Below, one piece after another: positions 27,010 to 36,969 of a stretch of 64,000 nt of DNA (the stretch's first letter is position 1; each line of letters opens with the position of its first letter). The translations under genes were made by a program, and so were the position numbers. This DNA is from Polydactylus sextarius. Lineage: Eukaryota; Chordata; Actinopteri; Polynemidae. The stretch covers positions 9,871,001 to 9,935,000 of the forward strand of contig CM028915.1 of the NCBI GenBank assembly GCA_016801845.1. Reading direction: 5' to 3'. The notes beneath the pieces are model-generated. The model ran no database searches. It had not been told where the DNA came from and saw nothing but the letters and a program-made list of their open reading frames with translations.

Positions 27010-29034
27010 ATGGCGACGGCAAGAAAAGGGAGAGAGCTTTTTACTATTTTGGAAACTAGCGCGGACACAGAAAGTACCACCGTGTGCGACAGTCAAGAGT
27101 CTCCGCTTAATCTTTCGGCCGATGTGAAGTGGTTTGAAATTCCGTACAGAAAGCCAGACTCGGACGAGGAAGGAGACGAAGTGCGGGAGGAGGAGGACGG
27201 CGAGGGGGAGAATGGATTCACGAGCACAGCAGCCGCGGCGGAGACTGCAGACGCGGCCAGCTTCATCGCAGGAGGAGGCTGCAACATAATTTTGGTCACT
27301 GGTAGTAATGGGATCAAGCACGACGAGGAGGAGTACGCAGAGGACTGTTATTATTCTACCTCCACTAACTGCTCCGATACCACCTCAAACGATTCGGATA
27401 TTGATTTCTCCGATTTGGAGGAGGAGGAGCGCAGGAGTTTTTTCAGCTTTGAAGATGACTTGGACGAGGACTGCACTTCTCCAGACTTCTGGGGTGAACC
27501 TGACCAGGTAATTTCAATCGAACCTTTCTCCGCTGTCAGCGGCCCTCAGCACTCGCTGGGGGATGATGCTGACACCCGTGACTATTTCCGGATACTCTTC
27601 CCAGATTCTCTTTTTGAACACATGGTAGAACAAACAAACAATTACGCCCTCTATCGGCAAAGGAGGAGTGGAAAATCAGACCCCCACTGGCACCCCACTG
27701 ATGTCAGGGAGATGAAAGCTTATGTAGGTCTCAATATTCTTATGGGCATCAATCAGCTTCCAGACACTGGCATGTACTGGGCCAGTGATATTTTCATAGG
27801 CAATGCAGGCTTTAAAAAAACAATGACAGCCAGGCGCTTTGAGAAACTCACACAGTATCTCCAGCTGTGTGACCGTGAGTCTGAGCCAGTGCGTGGGGAG
27901 CGTGGATATGATGCTCTCTTTAAAATCAGGCCTCTCCTTGATGTGGTGGAGAACACCATGTGGGATGCATACATACCCAATCGCTGTTTGACCATAGATA
28001 AATGTGCCATCGTGGTGAAGGGACGTTTCTCCCCCACCCAGTACATGCCCTCCAAACCCCTGAGGAAAGGCCTGACAGTGTGGATGCTGTGCGACTCCCG
28101 CTCAGGCTACTGCCACCGGGCTAAGATCTATGTGGGCAAACCAAGTGAGGACGAGGCAGTGGCCCACCTGGGCTACAGGGTGGTGACCTCACTAGTGCGC
28201 GGCCTTGAGGGGCAGTATCATCACGTCTTTATGGACAGCTTCTTCACCTCAGTGCCCCTTCTCCAGAGGCTGCTGAGGGATGGACTGTACGCCTGCGGAC
28301 CCACCCAACCAGCACGGAAAGGTTACCCAGAGGTCCTACGCCCCCGTAACGTGGGGAAACTGTCCCAGGGTGAGTTCTACCAGTGTCAGCGTGGAAACCT
28401 GGTTGCCACAGTGACACGGGACGTCAAGATGGTGAGCTGCCTCTCTACCAACTCTGCTCCGGGAATTGTCGGTATCAGTCCTGGGCGGCAACAGCATGAG
28501 ACAGACGGGGAAGGGGAGAGCGACAGTATGGATAGCTCAGGTTTGTCTTTCGGCGTACCCCGACCTCTGCCCCTGCTGTTGTACCAGGAGAACATGAGGG
28601 GAGTGGACCTGTGTGACCAGCTGAGAGAGTGCTATCAGGTTGGCAGGCCGTGTAAGAAGTGGTGGCGCTACTTCCTGTGGTTCTACGTCAACCTGTGCAT
28701 CGTCAACGCCTACATCATCCTGAGGGAGAGCCGAGGAGGCACCCCGCCGGCGGGATTCAACGGCAAGCAGTTCACCCAGCGCCACTTCAGGGTTCGACTG
28801 GCACAGCAGCTGATTGGAGACTACCAAGGGGCAAGGGGCATGGAACGGGCAGCTCGCAAGAGACACGCAGATTCACCCATAGAGTACGGACACCGCCTAG
28901 AGCGCATGTCAGAGCGCTCTCGTCGATGCAGGAACTGCACCAACAAAGGACTGCGACATGAAAGTGTGTTCGGCTGCAAGATATGCAATGTCCACCTATG
29001 CAGGGGAGGGTGCTTTTCTGAGTTTCATAAATAA
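27010..29034 (+). CDS. piggyBac transposase-derived protein, intact and intronless (PGBD-like)
   Basis: A single 674-codon exon. The first ~190 residues are acidic and low in complexity (DSDEEGDEVREEEDGEGE; SDIDFSDLEEEE), as in PGBD proteins. The transposase core (DDE_Tnp_1_7 type) follows from about residue 195, with WHPTDVREMKAYVGLNILMG and MYWASDIFIG blocks. The catalytic acids appear intact: D330 in LTIDKC, D409 in FMDSFFTS, and D533/D536 in MRGVDLCDQ. The first block reads DK where DE is usual. A basic patch (KRHAD) and a C-terminal cysteine-rich finger (CRNC from residue 640, CKIC, LCRGGCF..FH) close the protein. An AATAAA overlaps the stop. The GC-rich codon use contrasts with the flanks. 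No terminal inverted repeats or TTAA duplication were found, so it may be domesticated, or an element whose ends I could not see. It is closest to the PGBD4/PGBD5-like group by recall; the exact subfamily is uncertain. Confidence 0.93.
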   Translation: MATARKGRELFTILETSADTESTTVCDSQESPLNLSADVKWFEIPYRKPDSDEEGDEVREEEDGEGENGFTSTAAAAETADAASFIAGGGCNIILVTGSNGIKHDEEEYAEDCYYSTSTNCSDTTSNDSDIDFSDLEEEERRSFFSFEDDLDEDCTSPDFWGEPDQVISIEPFSAVSGPQHSLGDDADTRDYFRILFPDSLFEHMVEQTNNYALYRQRRSGKSDPHWHPTDVREMKAYVGLNILMGINQLPDTGMYWASDIFIGNAGFKKTMTARRFEKLTQYLQLCDRESEPVRGERGYDALFKIRPLLDVVENTMWDAYIPNRCLTIDKCAIVVKGRFSPTQYMPSKPLRKGLTVWMLCDSRSGYCHRAKIYVGKPSEDEAVAHLGYRVVTSLVRGLEGQYHHVFMDSFFTSVPLLQRLLRDGLYACGPTQPARKGYPEVLRPRNVGKLSQGEFYQCQRGNLVATVTRDVKMVSCLSTNSAPGIVGISPGRQQHETDGEGESDSMDSSGLSFGVPRPLPLLLYQENMRGVDLCDQLRECYQVGRPCKKWWRYFLWFYVNLCIVNAYIILRESRGGTPPAGFNGKQFTQRHFRVRLAQQLIGDYQGARGMERAARKRHADSPIEYGHRLERMSERSRRCRNCTNKGLRHESVFGCKICNVHLCRGGCFSEFHK

Positions 29035-30180
29035 AACTGAAGCATTTTTTTTTGTTTTTATATCCTTTGTGTAATCAAACAACTTGTGTCAAGGGATTTT
29101 TTAAAACCGTAAAACAATTTGTAATTCCAAAGGTTACCACTACAAGTGCACAATATAGTCACACACTTTATGTAGAGCTAGTTTTAGAATAGAAGTATTA
29201 TTGCACGTATAATAGAGAAAAATAAACGGAGAAACTGTAGATTATTTGAATAAGTATAGAATGTTTTGGCAACTTGCCTCTGTAACACTGACGGAACTGC
29301 CTTGTGTCACTTTTTTATATGTTTAAAACATGTTAAGGATTTTATATGAAAAACAAGAAATCAAACTTTTCTGCACTTACAATAGATCAGAAAATGTTTA
29401 CTATGGGAAGTTTATCTCTCTCCTTTTCCAAAATAAAAACTTCAATATGATGAATTTAAACGAATCACCTCTTTCTTTTACGTGGATGTAAAGCCTCGTC
29501 AGAGCTAATGTAAGAGGAAAGACGATGTCAGTTAAACCGGAGCATTAAATGGATTTACACTGGTTTAAAGTAGGTTCAGCTTTCATTGCTCCTGTTCTTT
29601 CAAACGCATGAAAATCTGTGTATCTCTGGGCCTTCAAAGGGACACAGCTTGGAGCAATTAGAGAGTAGAAAAAGCCCCTTGGTACTCTCCAGCCAGCGGA
29701 CCTAGTGATTCCATTTCTTTCTCCAACCGCACCACAGACACAGAGCCATCTGTGGCCCTATTACACAGAGTCCAAACCCAAAAAGTGGTACTTGTCACTG
29801 ACAAGACTGGAAAATGGAAGAAAGATGATAGAAACACACTTTTTGGGAGACAAATCTGTATGATTGATGGGTTAGTGTGAACTAAAAGAGTGAGGATATT
29901 CATTTGAGGGTATGCTGGATCAAAGCTATTCCTGCTATCCCATGAAAAAGAGGATAATTGAATTAAAAAAAAATATGTGTGAGTACTGTTAAACATATCG
30001 CTGTGCATTTTTAATCAGTGATTTTTCTGTCCACTCAAGTTAAGGGCTAAATGTAGGGAGAGATAGGCTGCTTCAGCAGGTCAGACATGCCGTCTCCTGT
30101 GTCTCCTTCTGAGGTCTCTTTTCCTTCCTCTCTCTCTCTCCTTCCTCAGGCTCTGCTGTGCCATCCTACACATTCACGCA

Positions 30181-30182
<2 letters not shown>

Positions 30183-30252
<70 letters not shown>

Positions 30253-30256
30253 CACT
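30183..30256. repeat. CA microsatellite
   Basis: About 36 CA units with one AACA interruption, followed by a C-rich tract. Confidence 0.95.
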
Positions 30257-30404
30257 ACACGCTCACGCACTTCCCCCACCCCTCCCCCCACCACCACTCT
30301 TCCCCTTCACTCCGCTCCCTCGCTCTCCCTCAGCCGTTCCCCAGCTGGGAGAGGGTTAGTCAACTGGACGCCCATCCCGCTGATCTGCGGGAGCCCCGTG
30401 GGGA

Positions 30405-30418
30405 GTTACCATGGCAAC
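30405..30418 (+). promoter_or_regulatory. RFX X-box
   Basis: GTTACCATGGCAAC is a full palindromic RFX-type X-box (consensus GTTRCCATGGYAAC). It sits in a GC-rich patch between CA and TG microsatellites. RFX factors drive ciliary and other genes. The target gene is not evident here. Confidence 0.5.
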
Positions 30419-30549
30419 CGTGGCCGATGAAGACAGGGAGTCGCCAGCAGGCCCGCATGGTTGTCATGGCACTAGCTCTGGCTGCGGAGGTGGGGGGTGC
30501 CAGAGGCCACACCTCCCTACTCCAAAACCAGGCAAGGCTGTGGTGTGCA

Positions 30550-30550
<1 letters not shown>

Positions 30551-30615
<65 letters not shown>
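30551..30615. repeat. TG microsatellite
   Basis: About 32 uninterrupted TG units. It is the complement of the CA tract 300 bases earlier, so the two could pair as an inverted repeat. Confidence 0.95.
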
Positions 30616-30618
<3 letters not shown>

Positions 30619-31906
30619 GGAGCTGGCTGGCTGACAGCCTGCACACTGTACACGAAGCCAGACTGGTTACCAGGCAGGCTCTGCTACAGCACAGCCAAGA
30701 CCACGACTACAGCCAAAAATGAACCAAACTACTGCTCTGGAGACGTCTTTATGCAGGTGTAGGATTCAGGGATTAGAGGAATCTGTCGCACTGTGTTCTG
30801 TGTCACACCAAACCACACTCATCGTCTCTACACTGTTATATTGAAGACCATGACACACACTGCTGCTTTGCAGATATCTTCATGCAGATGTAGAGAGCCA
30901 GATTAGCTAAATCTCTACTGTGTACTGTGCAACATAAAACCATGCCATACATTTTTATTCTATATTATTCAACATTTCAACATGTATTTTGTATTTGTCC
31001 AACATTTGCTGTGTTGTGTCAGCAGCTGTCAGTCTTCCTTTACGCACACAGTGATTACACTGTCAAAAGTTATTACTGTTACTTACAAAATGTCATATAT
31101 TAAAAGCTATTTCAGGCATTTCTGACATATCATTTGAATTATATTTTATATATGTTTCCACTTAGATATTTATACTCAAGTGACATGTGATGACAAATCA
31201 ATTGTCAGCTGAAATATAAAATTCATTTTCAGTTCCCACAATAGCAGCCCAGACCAGTAGGAGCTGAAGATTCTGTTGGTCACTCTAAACGCTTGTGTAT
31301 TATTAATGTTGAGAGAAGGACATTATTGGGTTTCTTCTCTGTTTTGTGGGATGAACATGAAGTAATCAGGGACTATTTGTGCTGAGTCAGAACCAAACAC
31401 TGCTCTCTCTCTGTCTTTCTCTGTCTCTCTCTCTCTCTGGGTAGGTGGGTGTGCTGTATGTGGTGTCACAATAGCGAGATCTAATGTTTCCAGGATGGAT
31501 CCCAACCATAAAATGCTCAGCTCTCAACATGTTTCCCCTCCTGGGCAGGGAACGATCTCAGAGTCTCTGTCAAGAACATGGGCCTGGTTTCACTTAAGAA
31601 CTGCTGGTTGGGCAACACATGTACTGTTAGAATCATGAATGTGCCTTTGTTCAATACTTTCCTCTCTTGCAAAATGAGTCCACGGACAAGGATGAGCGTG
31701 AGAAACCCCTAACTCCTAGCTACTTCTCAGCTCTTACTGATTCACTGTTTGTTTCTTTGTTGTGGCATATCGATGTTCATTCCTCACAGTCCTGATTATG
31801 AGACCATAAAACTTCTCAAATATATAGTGTTCATACATGTTCACATTAACATGTGTCTCATTGAGATGCCTTTCTACAGCTTAACAAGCTAATCTCATCT
31901 TGTGGA

Positions 31907-32590
31907 CAGTGATGGACCGTAACTAAGTAAATGTACTCAAATAACAGACTTGACTACAATTTAATTCTCCACCTAGTGCTTGTTTGTATAATGTTCTGCA
32001 ACAGCTCATAAATATTAATCTCTTAATCCACTACATTTGACGTGCGATAACTTCTTACATCCAGACTGATATTTTACATTAAAACATGAAATGTCCCCAT
32101 AAAAGATGAATCATCTTGTTGTTGTTTGCTTTTCTTTCCTTTCTTCTTGGCCATGAAAAAGCAGTGTTGAGACGTGAGTCACTTGTTAGTTGTTCTACCC
32201 AAAGAAACTCAAAGATCTACAAAACAAAACAAAAAGTTTATCTTTCCTTCTTCATTGGCCATCTCATGACTTCTTAAAGGGCTCTGGCCCTGGAGCTATT
32301 TATCTATACTGCCTAACTGTGTAGAAAGTAGTTAAAACAAGCTCAACCTTGGGCAGCAACAGCATATAGCTATTAATGCACATATAATGTACTGTATGGT
32401 AATATGTCAGGCACAGGAAACAGTTTTTAGGATTTAGTGCTTTTATTTGTTATTCTTTAAGCTGATTTAGGTAATCACACTTCTGTACTTTCATTTAAGT
32501 AAGATGTTAAGTTCAGGACTTTTTCTTGTATTGCAGTATTTTTACCTAATCCTGTTAGTGCTTATACTTGAGTAAAGAATCTCAGGTTTT
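31907..32590. mobile_element. Non-autonomous DNA transposon copy (fish hAT-like MITE)
   Basis: The left end reads CAGTGATGG..GTAACTAAGTAAATGTACTC. The right end reads CTTGAGTAAAGAATCTC with GGACTTTTTCTTGTATTGCAGTATTTTTAC before it. Internal blocks such as AAAGTAGTTAAAAC..GCTCAACC and GCTATTAATGC match a repeat I recognise from many teleost genomes. The ends are imperfect inverted repeats rich in AAGTA/TACTT, and no coding capacity remains. Family assignment to hAT is from memory. Confidence 0.65.
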
Positions 32591-32850
32591 TGGTTTTATG
32601 TCCTCAGATACTCTCCAAAGAATCAACTTCCCCTGGAAGGCAACTTTTAGTGACACATGGCACCATCTAGTGGTCATGAGGTAAGTAAATTCTTGGGAAT
32701 TTCAAAAAATATTTCCCCAAGAAACATCTGCTCAGTTAAATGCAGCGACACCAAACAGACAGATTTATTCTGTGTTGTTATACTGAGTCCTGTCGGTCTT
32801 CATCATCGTCACAACGTTTAAACCACCATCTGCTGATCCAGTGCATCCAT

Positions 32851-34873
32851 TTAACCGGGAAGCTTTCGAAACCAGATGGACCTCTTAGGTTTTTGTTGAT
32901 GTGGTTTTGGTGAACCCAACAGAATGACCAGAGGAAGTTTAATCTCCGGATCTCTTATCAGTGGGACATCAAGAGTCACCTGTAACCAAAGAGACATACT
33001 TTTTCAAATACTCTTTACAACTTATGCTTATCAAATAGAGTGAAATCATCCTCTGTCACTGTACCAGTGTTTACTGAAAGCGCTGATCTGAACTTTTTTG
33101 AGCTGGTGATACTACAGAACAGGTTGGGCTGTAATATGACACTTAGTCCAAGACGTGTCCTCATTAGTGTGTGGGGAAGCCGAAAGGACTCTCCTCTTGT
33201 AACCTCCCCCCTCTCTTTTTCTCCCTCTGTCTCACTTCATCAAACAGCCACTGCACGGTGCTGTTGTCACAAAAACATCTTGCACAGAGATTATTTTTTT
33301 CTGCAACCACTCTGAAGTTACATCCAAGCCAAGTGTGTTTTCCTAAAGCAAATCAAAGAATGGTCTTGTAGTCAAAAGGAGTTTCTTTCTCTGGATCAAC
33401 TCTCATCAGTAAAAAAAAAAAAAAACTAAAACCAGATCTTATGTTTACTACAAGAACATTTCCATTGCCTCAAACAGTATTATATCAAGATTTAATTTAA
33501 TAATGGAGTTGGTTGTGGGTCCATTATTCTGTATTTGTGAACACAGTACAATTACCTTGATTCTATACTCAAGTTTCATCATGCAGCAGTTGAAGAAGGT
33601 CGTGGGCAGTTGTGGAGGGATACTCAGAACTTTGGTCATAGTCTGACTGGTCTCAGCTGGAACAGAGTCTCCTGCCGCAAACAGGATGTCATTTGTGTGC
33701 ACTGTCCTCTTTGACTGAGCCACAAATGTCTGCTTCTCACACAAGAAGAATTTGGGTGTTACTGTGCGCGCTGAGTTGTTCAGTACTTCAACAGAGACTG
33801 CTATTGCCTCTCCTGTTAATAGAAAGAGAAAGTAAAGAAGAAAGAAAAAACATTCATACCGGTATGTCAAGCCAAGCTGCTAGACAGGTATCAGATAGTT
33901 CTTATTCAAGCCTTTTTTTTTTTACCTTGTTTCACTCCCATTTTTTCGGAGGTAACATTCATTGTAACCTTTCCAGAGCCATAAAATGAAATCCTGGTCG
34001 CACATTGTTGCTCCTACAAAATAAAAACATAGTTTGAGCTGGCGTCAACTCCTAGTGGATTATTGCTGTATTTTTATTTGATCATGAAAGAATAGGAAAG
34101 GCACTATAACTTTGACTAGCCCCAAGTGGAAACTGGAAAGTAAAACGGAAAATGACAAGCACTTTCTTACCTACCTTAAGTCCAATGATTATCATTTCTG
34201 ATTTGGAAGCAAAGGGGAATTCAGACTTGGTCAGGAATGGAAACTCAGTCTTGGTTTTGTGGACGAGCCATATTGACTGTGTCAACTGTGCTCGCAGACT
34301 ATATGTAATCTTGCCCCATTTCCCATGATAAGATGAAGGCATGTCTCTGTAAGGAAATAATCCAAATACATAAGGGAAATAATTTTATTTCTTCAGCTGG
34401 TTAGGAGGCATTGATGTTACATTTTAAGTTCAACATAAAGGGTAAATAAACAGACGCACGTATTGGGAATCAGAAAGGTGAATGGATACACATTTCTCCC
34501 AGGACCAATGATTTCTGAACCTTTAAGAAAATAAAAAATAAATATTTTTGTGTCAAATGTACAATCACTTGTCATTAAATACTCATCAATTCAGAAGCTT
34601 TAAACCATACAAACCATCTCCTTTGTTTTTATCCTGAAGAATAATATGTTCAAAATAAAAATATTTCTTCTTGCCGCTGTGAACCACAGTGGTTTCTCCT
34701 TCTTGTTCACACCATGTCACTTCAGCTTTTCCTTTGGCTCGGACCAAAAAACTCTGCACTTTGGTTTCCTTGTTGGTCACCACTATCACCCTTCCAGAGA
34801 TGATGTCCCCGGGAGAGAAGGTGCCGCGTTCGTTAACCTTGTTGTATTCCAGCAAGAGATGCTTTACAGTCAT
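32851..34873 (-). CDS. Alpha-arrestin, ARRDC3-like (array member 1; no PPxY)
   Basis: Six exons on the minus strand: 34873-34615, 34520-34460, 34346-34175, 34013-33926, 33812-33556 and 32979-32851 (TAA). They total 966 bases, 321 residues. All introns are GT-AG and the phases (1,2,0,1,0) match the three sister genes. The arrestin N-terminal domain covers about residues 8-165 (YNKVNERGTFSPGD; GKAEVTW; VYPFTFLIP). The C-terminal domain covers about 175-310 (VEVLNNSARTVTPKFFLCEK; LEYRIKVTLDV; PLVIL). Alpha-arrestins are cytosolic or endosomal adaptors in membrane-protein trafficking. This copy ends in a short basic tail (RSIWFRKLPG) without PPxY, so it should not recruit NEDD4-type ligases in the usual way. 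Exon 3 is longer than in its sisters because of a 24-bp tandem unit at 34184-34255. The exact orthologue is uncertain. Confidence 0.88.
34184..34255 (-). repeat. Coding 24-bp tandem repeat inside exon 3 of array member 1
   Basis: Three consecutive 24-base units read TKTEFPFL, TKSEFPFA and SKSEMIII. The third is the most diverged. Exon 3 here is 172 bases against 148 in the neighbouring gene, a difference of exactly one unit. Confidence 0.75.
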
Positions 34874-36890
34874 GACAGCACTTGTGGAGTTAAAGAACCA
34901 CTATTATCCACTATTCTATGGTCCACTGTGATCTACAGTTAGTGTAAAACATATCCTGTACATTTACTGAGAGCTGGTTTTAATGGATCCACAGTGACAC
35001 TGACCCGGGGCCTTAAGCCGATGATGCCGTCTGTAACGGTGGACTCCTCCAGAGCCTGTATCTGTGTCACACATGACCACGTGATCAAAAGCTGCAGGTG
35101 TCACTTTCACACAGGTAACTCTAGCCAGTAGCCTTGTAGGTTAAATTAGGAAGGATAAAATGAGACTCACATGCACTAAAATGGAACAAAACTAATTGAT
35201 ATTCCAGTATCATATGTCAGGAAACACAGCAAAAACATGAGATCAATATTGGTCAAAATAGCATAATATACTGTAAAAATTAGGAGGATGATACAGGACC
35301 CTCACCTGGTAAGAATACAATATTAATGATTCAAGCAGACATCACAAATCCTCAACATGTAGGGATCCTCTATCCTATTTTAAGAAATTACAAAACCCAA
35401 TGGAATTACATTTTCATTCTTGCTTTTTGTCTAAATGAGACCCACTGCAAACAGATTCATGTCAATACCTATATCAAAGCATCTTTTTGGACCACACCAA
35501 ATAATGCTGTTTACTTTCATATTCTAGCTTGATCAGGCTTTCTTTGTTAGGAGATGCTAGGATGGGCTGAGTCATCTACTGGAAAATATTTTCATTATTT
35601 TCTGATTCAAGAATCATAACACCAGCAATTGATTGCAGTCACTGTTGTTTTGAATATTAAAACAATACACATTGATACAAAGCATCCCTGATCCATTTCT
35701 TGATAACTGACTGACCTAAAATGATGAATTATTCCCTAGGCCCATCAGTGCAAATTTCTTATTACACAGTAAGGTGACCTATAGTGGTCATAGGAATTAT
35801 GAAAAAGTTCAACTGGATGGATTAAGACAGCACAGAACTTTCATACCATTTCCAACCATTGTCCTTTCACATGGGAAACTTTAATCCATAATCTGAAACG
35901 TGTTTATCATTAATAACATGCTCTGGCACATCTGTACCACTCCTATGGGTCATATCTGAGAGAAGGAACAAGAGGTGATTAAGGGGTTAGTCATTTGTGT
36001 GCATTATTTCTGTTTTACTTCTCTTTCCTTTAGACAATGGAGGGAAGTGGGTAGGGTGTTTATGATGAGGATGTGAGGCAGCAGCTGACTAACATGTGCA
36101 CAGATGTGTTCAAGATCATCTCAGAGTCATTTGCATTATTAATAAAGTTATATCATCAGTCAGAATTACAATAAAGAATACAATACAGAATACAATAAAG
36201 AGCCCTTTGTCCTTCAACCATGTGACCTTTAATTACAGTGTGCAATATAATGTGAAAAGACTCCTCAGGCGGTTCAAGTTCAAGAATCAGGCCTGATGTC
36301 TAGTCTGCTGCAGATAGTTGACTACATGGACAACAAGGACATGATGTCAGAGGACGACAGAAATATTGTCCCAGTTAGTGCATCACCCTGCCTCTAGGTA
36401 TCACAGGTCAATGATATGGTCTCAAGTTAGGGTCGATAAGATTATAAACTGTTTTCAAGGTTTGCTGCAGTAATTCAAGCTTAAAGAATTCTTGGTCATT
36501 ATTTTCTGCTTATTCTATGACTATATCAATATCATATTAAAATTGTTAATTGGACACTTAAATGATGATATTAGGATTAGAATTCATTGTAAAGTGAAGA
36601 ATTTTATTTCAAAATAAAAACAGCTATGATTTAAAAAGAAAAAATCAGTTTTTACTCATACATTTACAGGTTTTAGATTATTAAATTAAAATTATAGAGA
36701 TTACATTTATTAAGTATAAGTATATCTCTCCATATTTCACACTTGTCATAGCTTAGGGACTTTGTGGGTAATGATGGGTACAAGTAATCAACCCACTGAC
36801 AATGTGTTTAAGTCACTGTGCTCATTCTGTAGATACAATATGTATCCTAAATGTGCAATGCTAAACCTGTGATGCTGTTAAGCCAGATAT
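34874..36890. other. Spacer between array members 1 and 2
   Basis: No gene is supported. The part from about 36108 is duplicated near 40229 (separate entry). It includes a 33-codon frame kept almost unchanged in both copies. Confidence 0.5.
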
Positions 36891-36969
36891 TTACAATGCA
36901 GCACCTTTGTAATCAGAATAAGTTGGGGGGTAGAGTGTGTGTGCTCCATAGGAAGGTGGGGGATACACA
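36108..36969. repeat. Source copy of a direct duplication (3' flank of array member 2)
   Basis: This stretch matches 40229-41031 in the same orientation. Similarity is patchy at the left, about 90% in the middle, and near identity at 36271-36443 (one mismatch in 173 bases to 40371-40543). It includes the last 26 codons, counting the stop, of the gene at 36891-39509. Confidence 0.85.

Larger units (their letters stand above)
29035..31900. other. Spacer between the piggyBac gene and the transposon copy
   Basis: Apart from the microsatellites and X-box listed separately, nothing gene-like is seen. Further AATAAA motifs near 29220 and 29430 could serve the upstream piggyBac transcript. The short patch 30340-30530 is GC-rich compared with its surroundings. 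Confidence 0.45.

Noticed and set aside
27093..27511. Overlapping frames on both strands within the piggyBac gene
   Set aside because: Shadows of the GC-rich acidic coding region in other frames; the 674-codon frame accounts for the sequence.
30087..30762. Histidine/threonine-rich and valine/cysteine-rich frames
   Set aside because: CA and TG repeat translations.
36271..36290. tRNA-like GGTTCAAGTTCAA box
   Set aside because: No paired acceptor stem, anticodon arm or A-box in the proper spacing. The duplicated block is not a tRNA gene.
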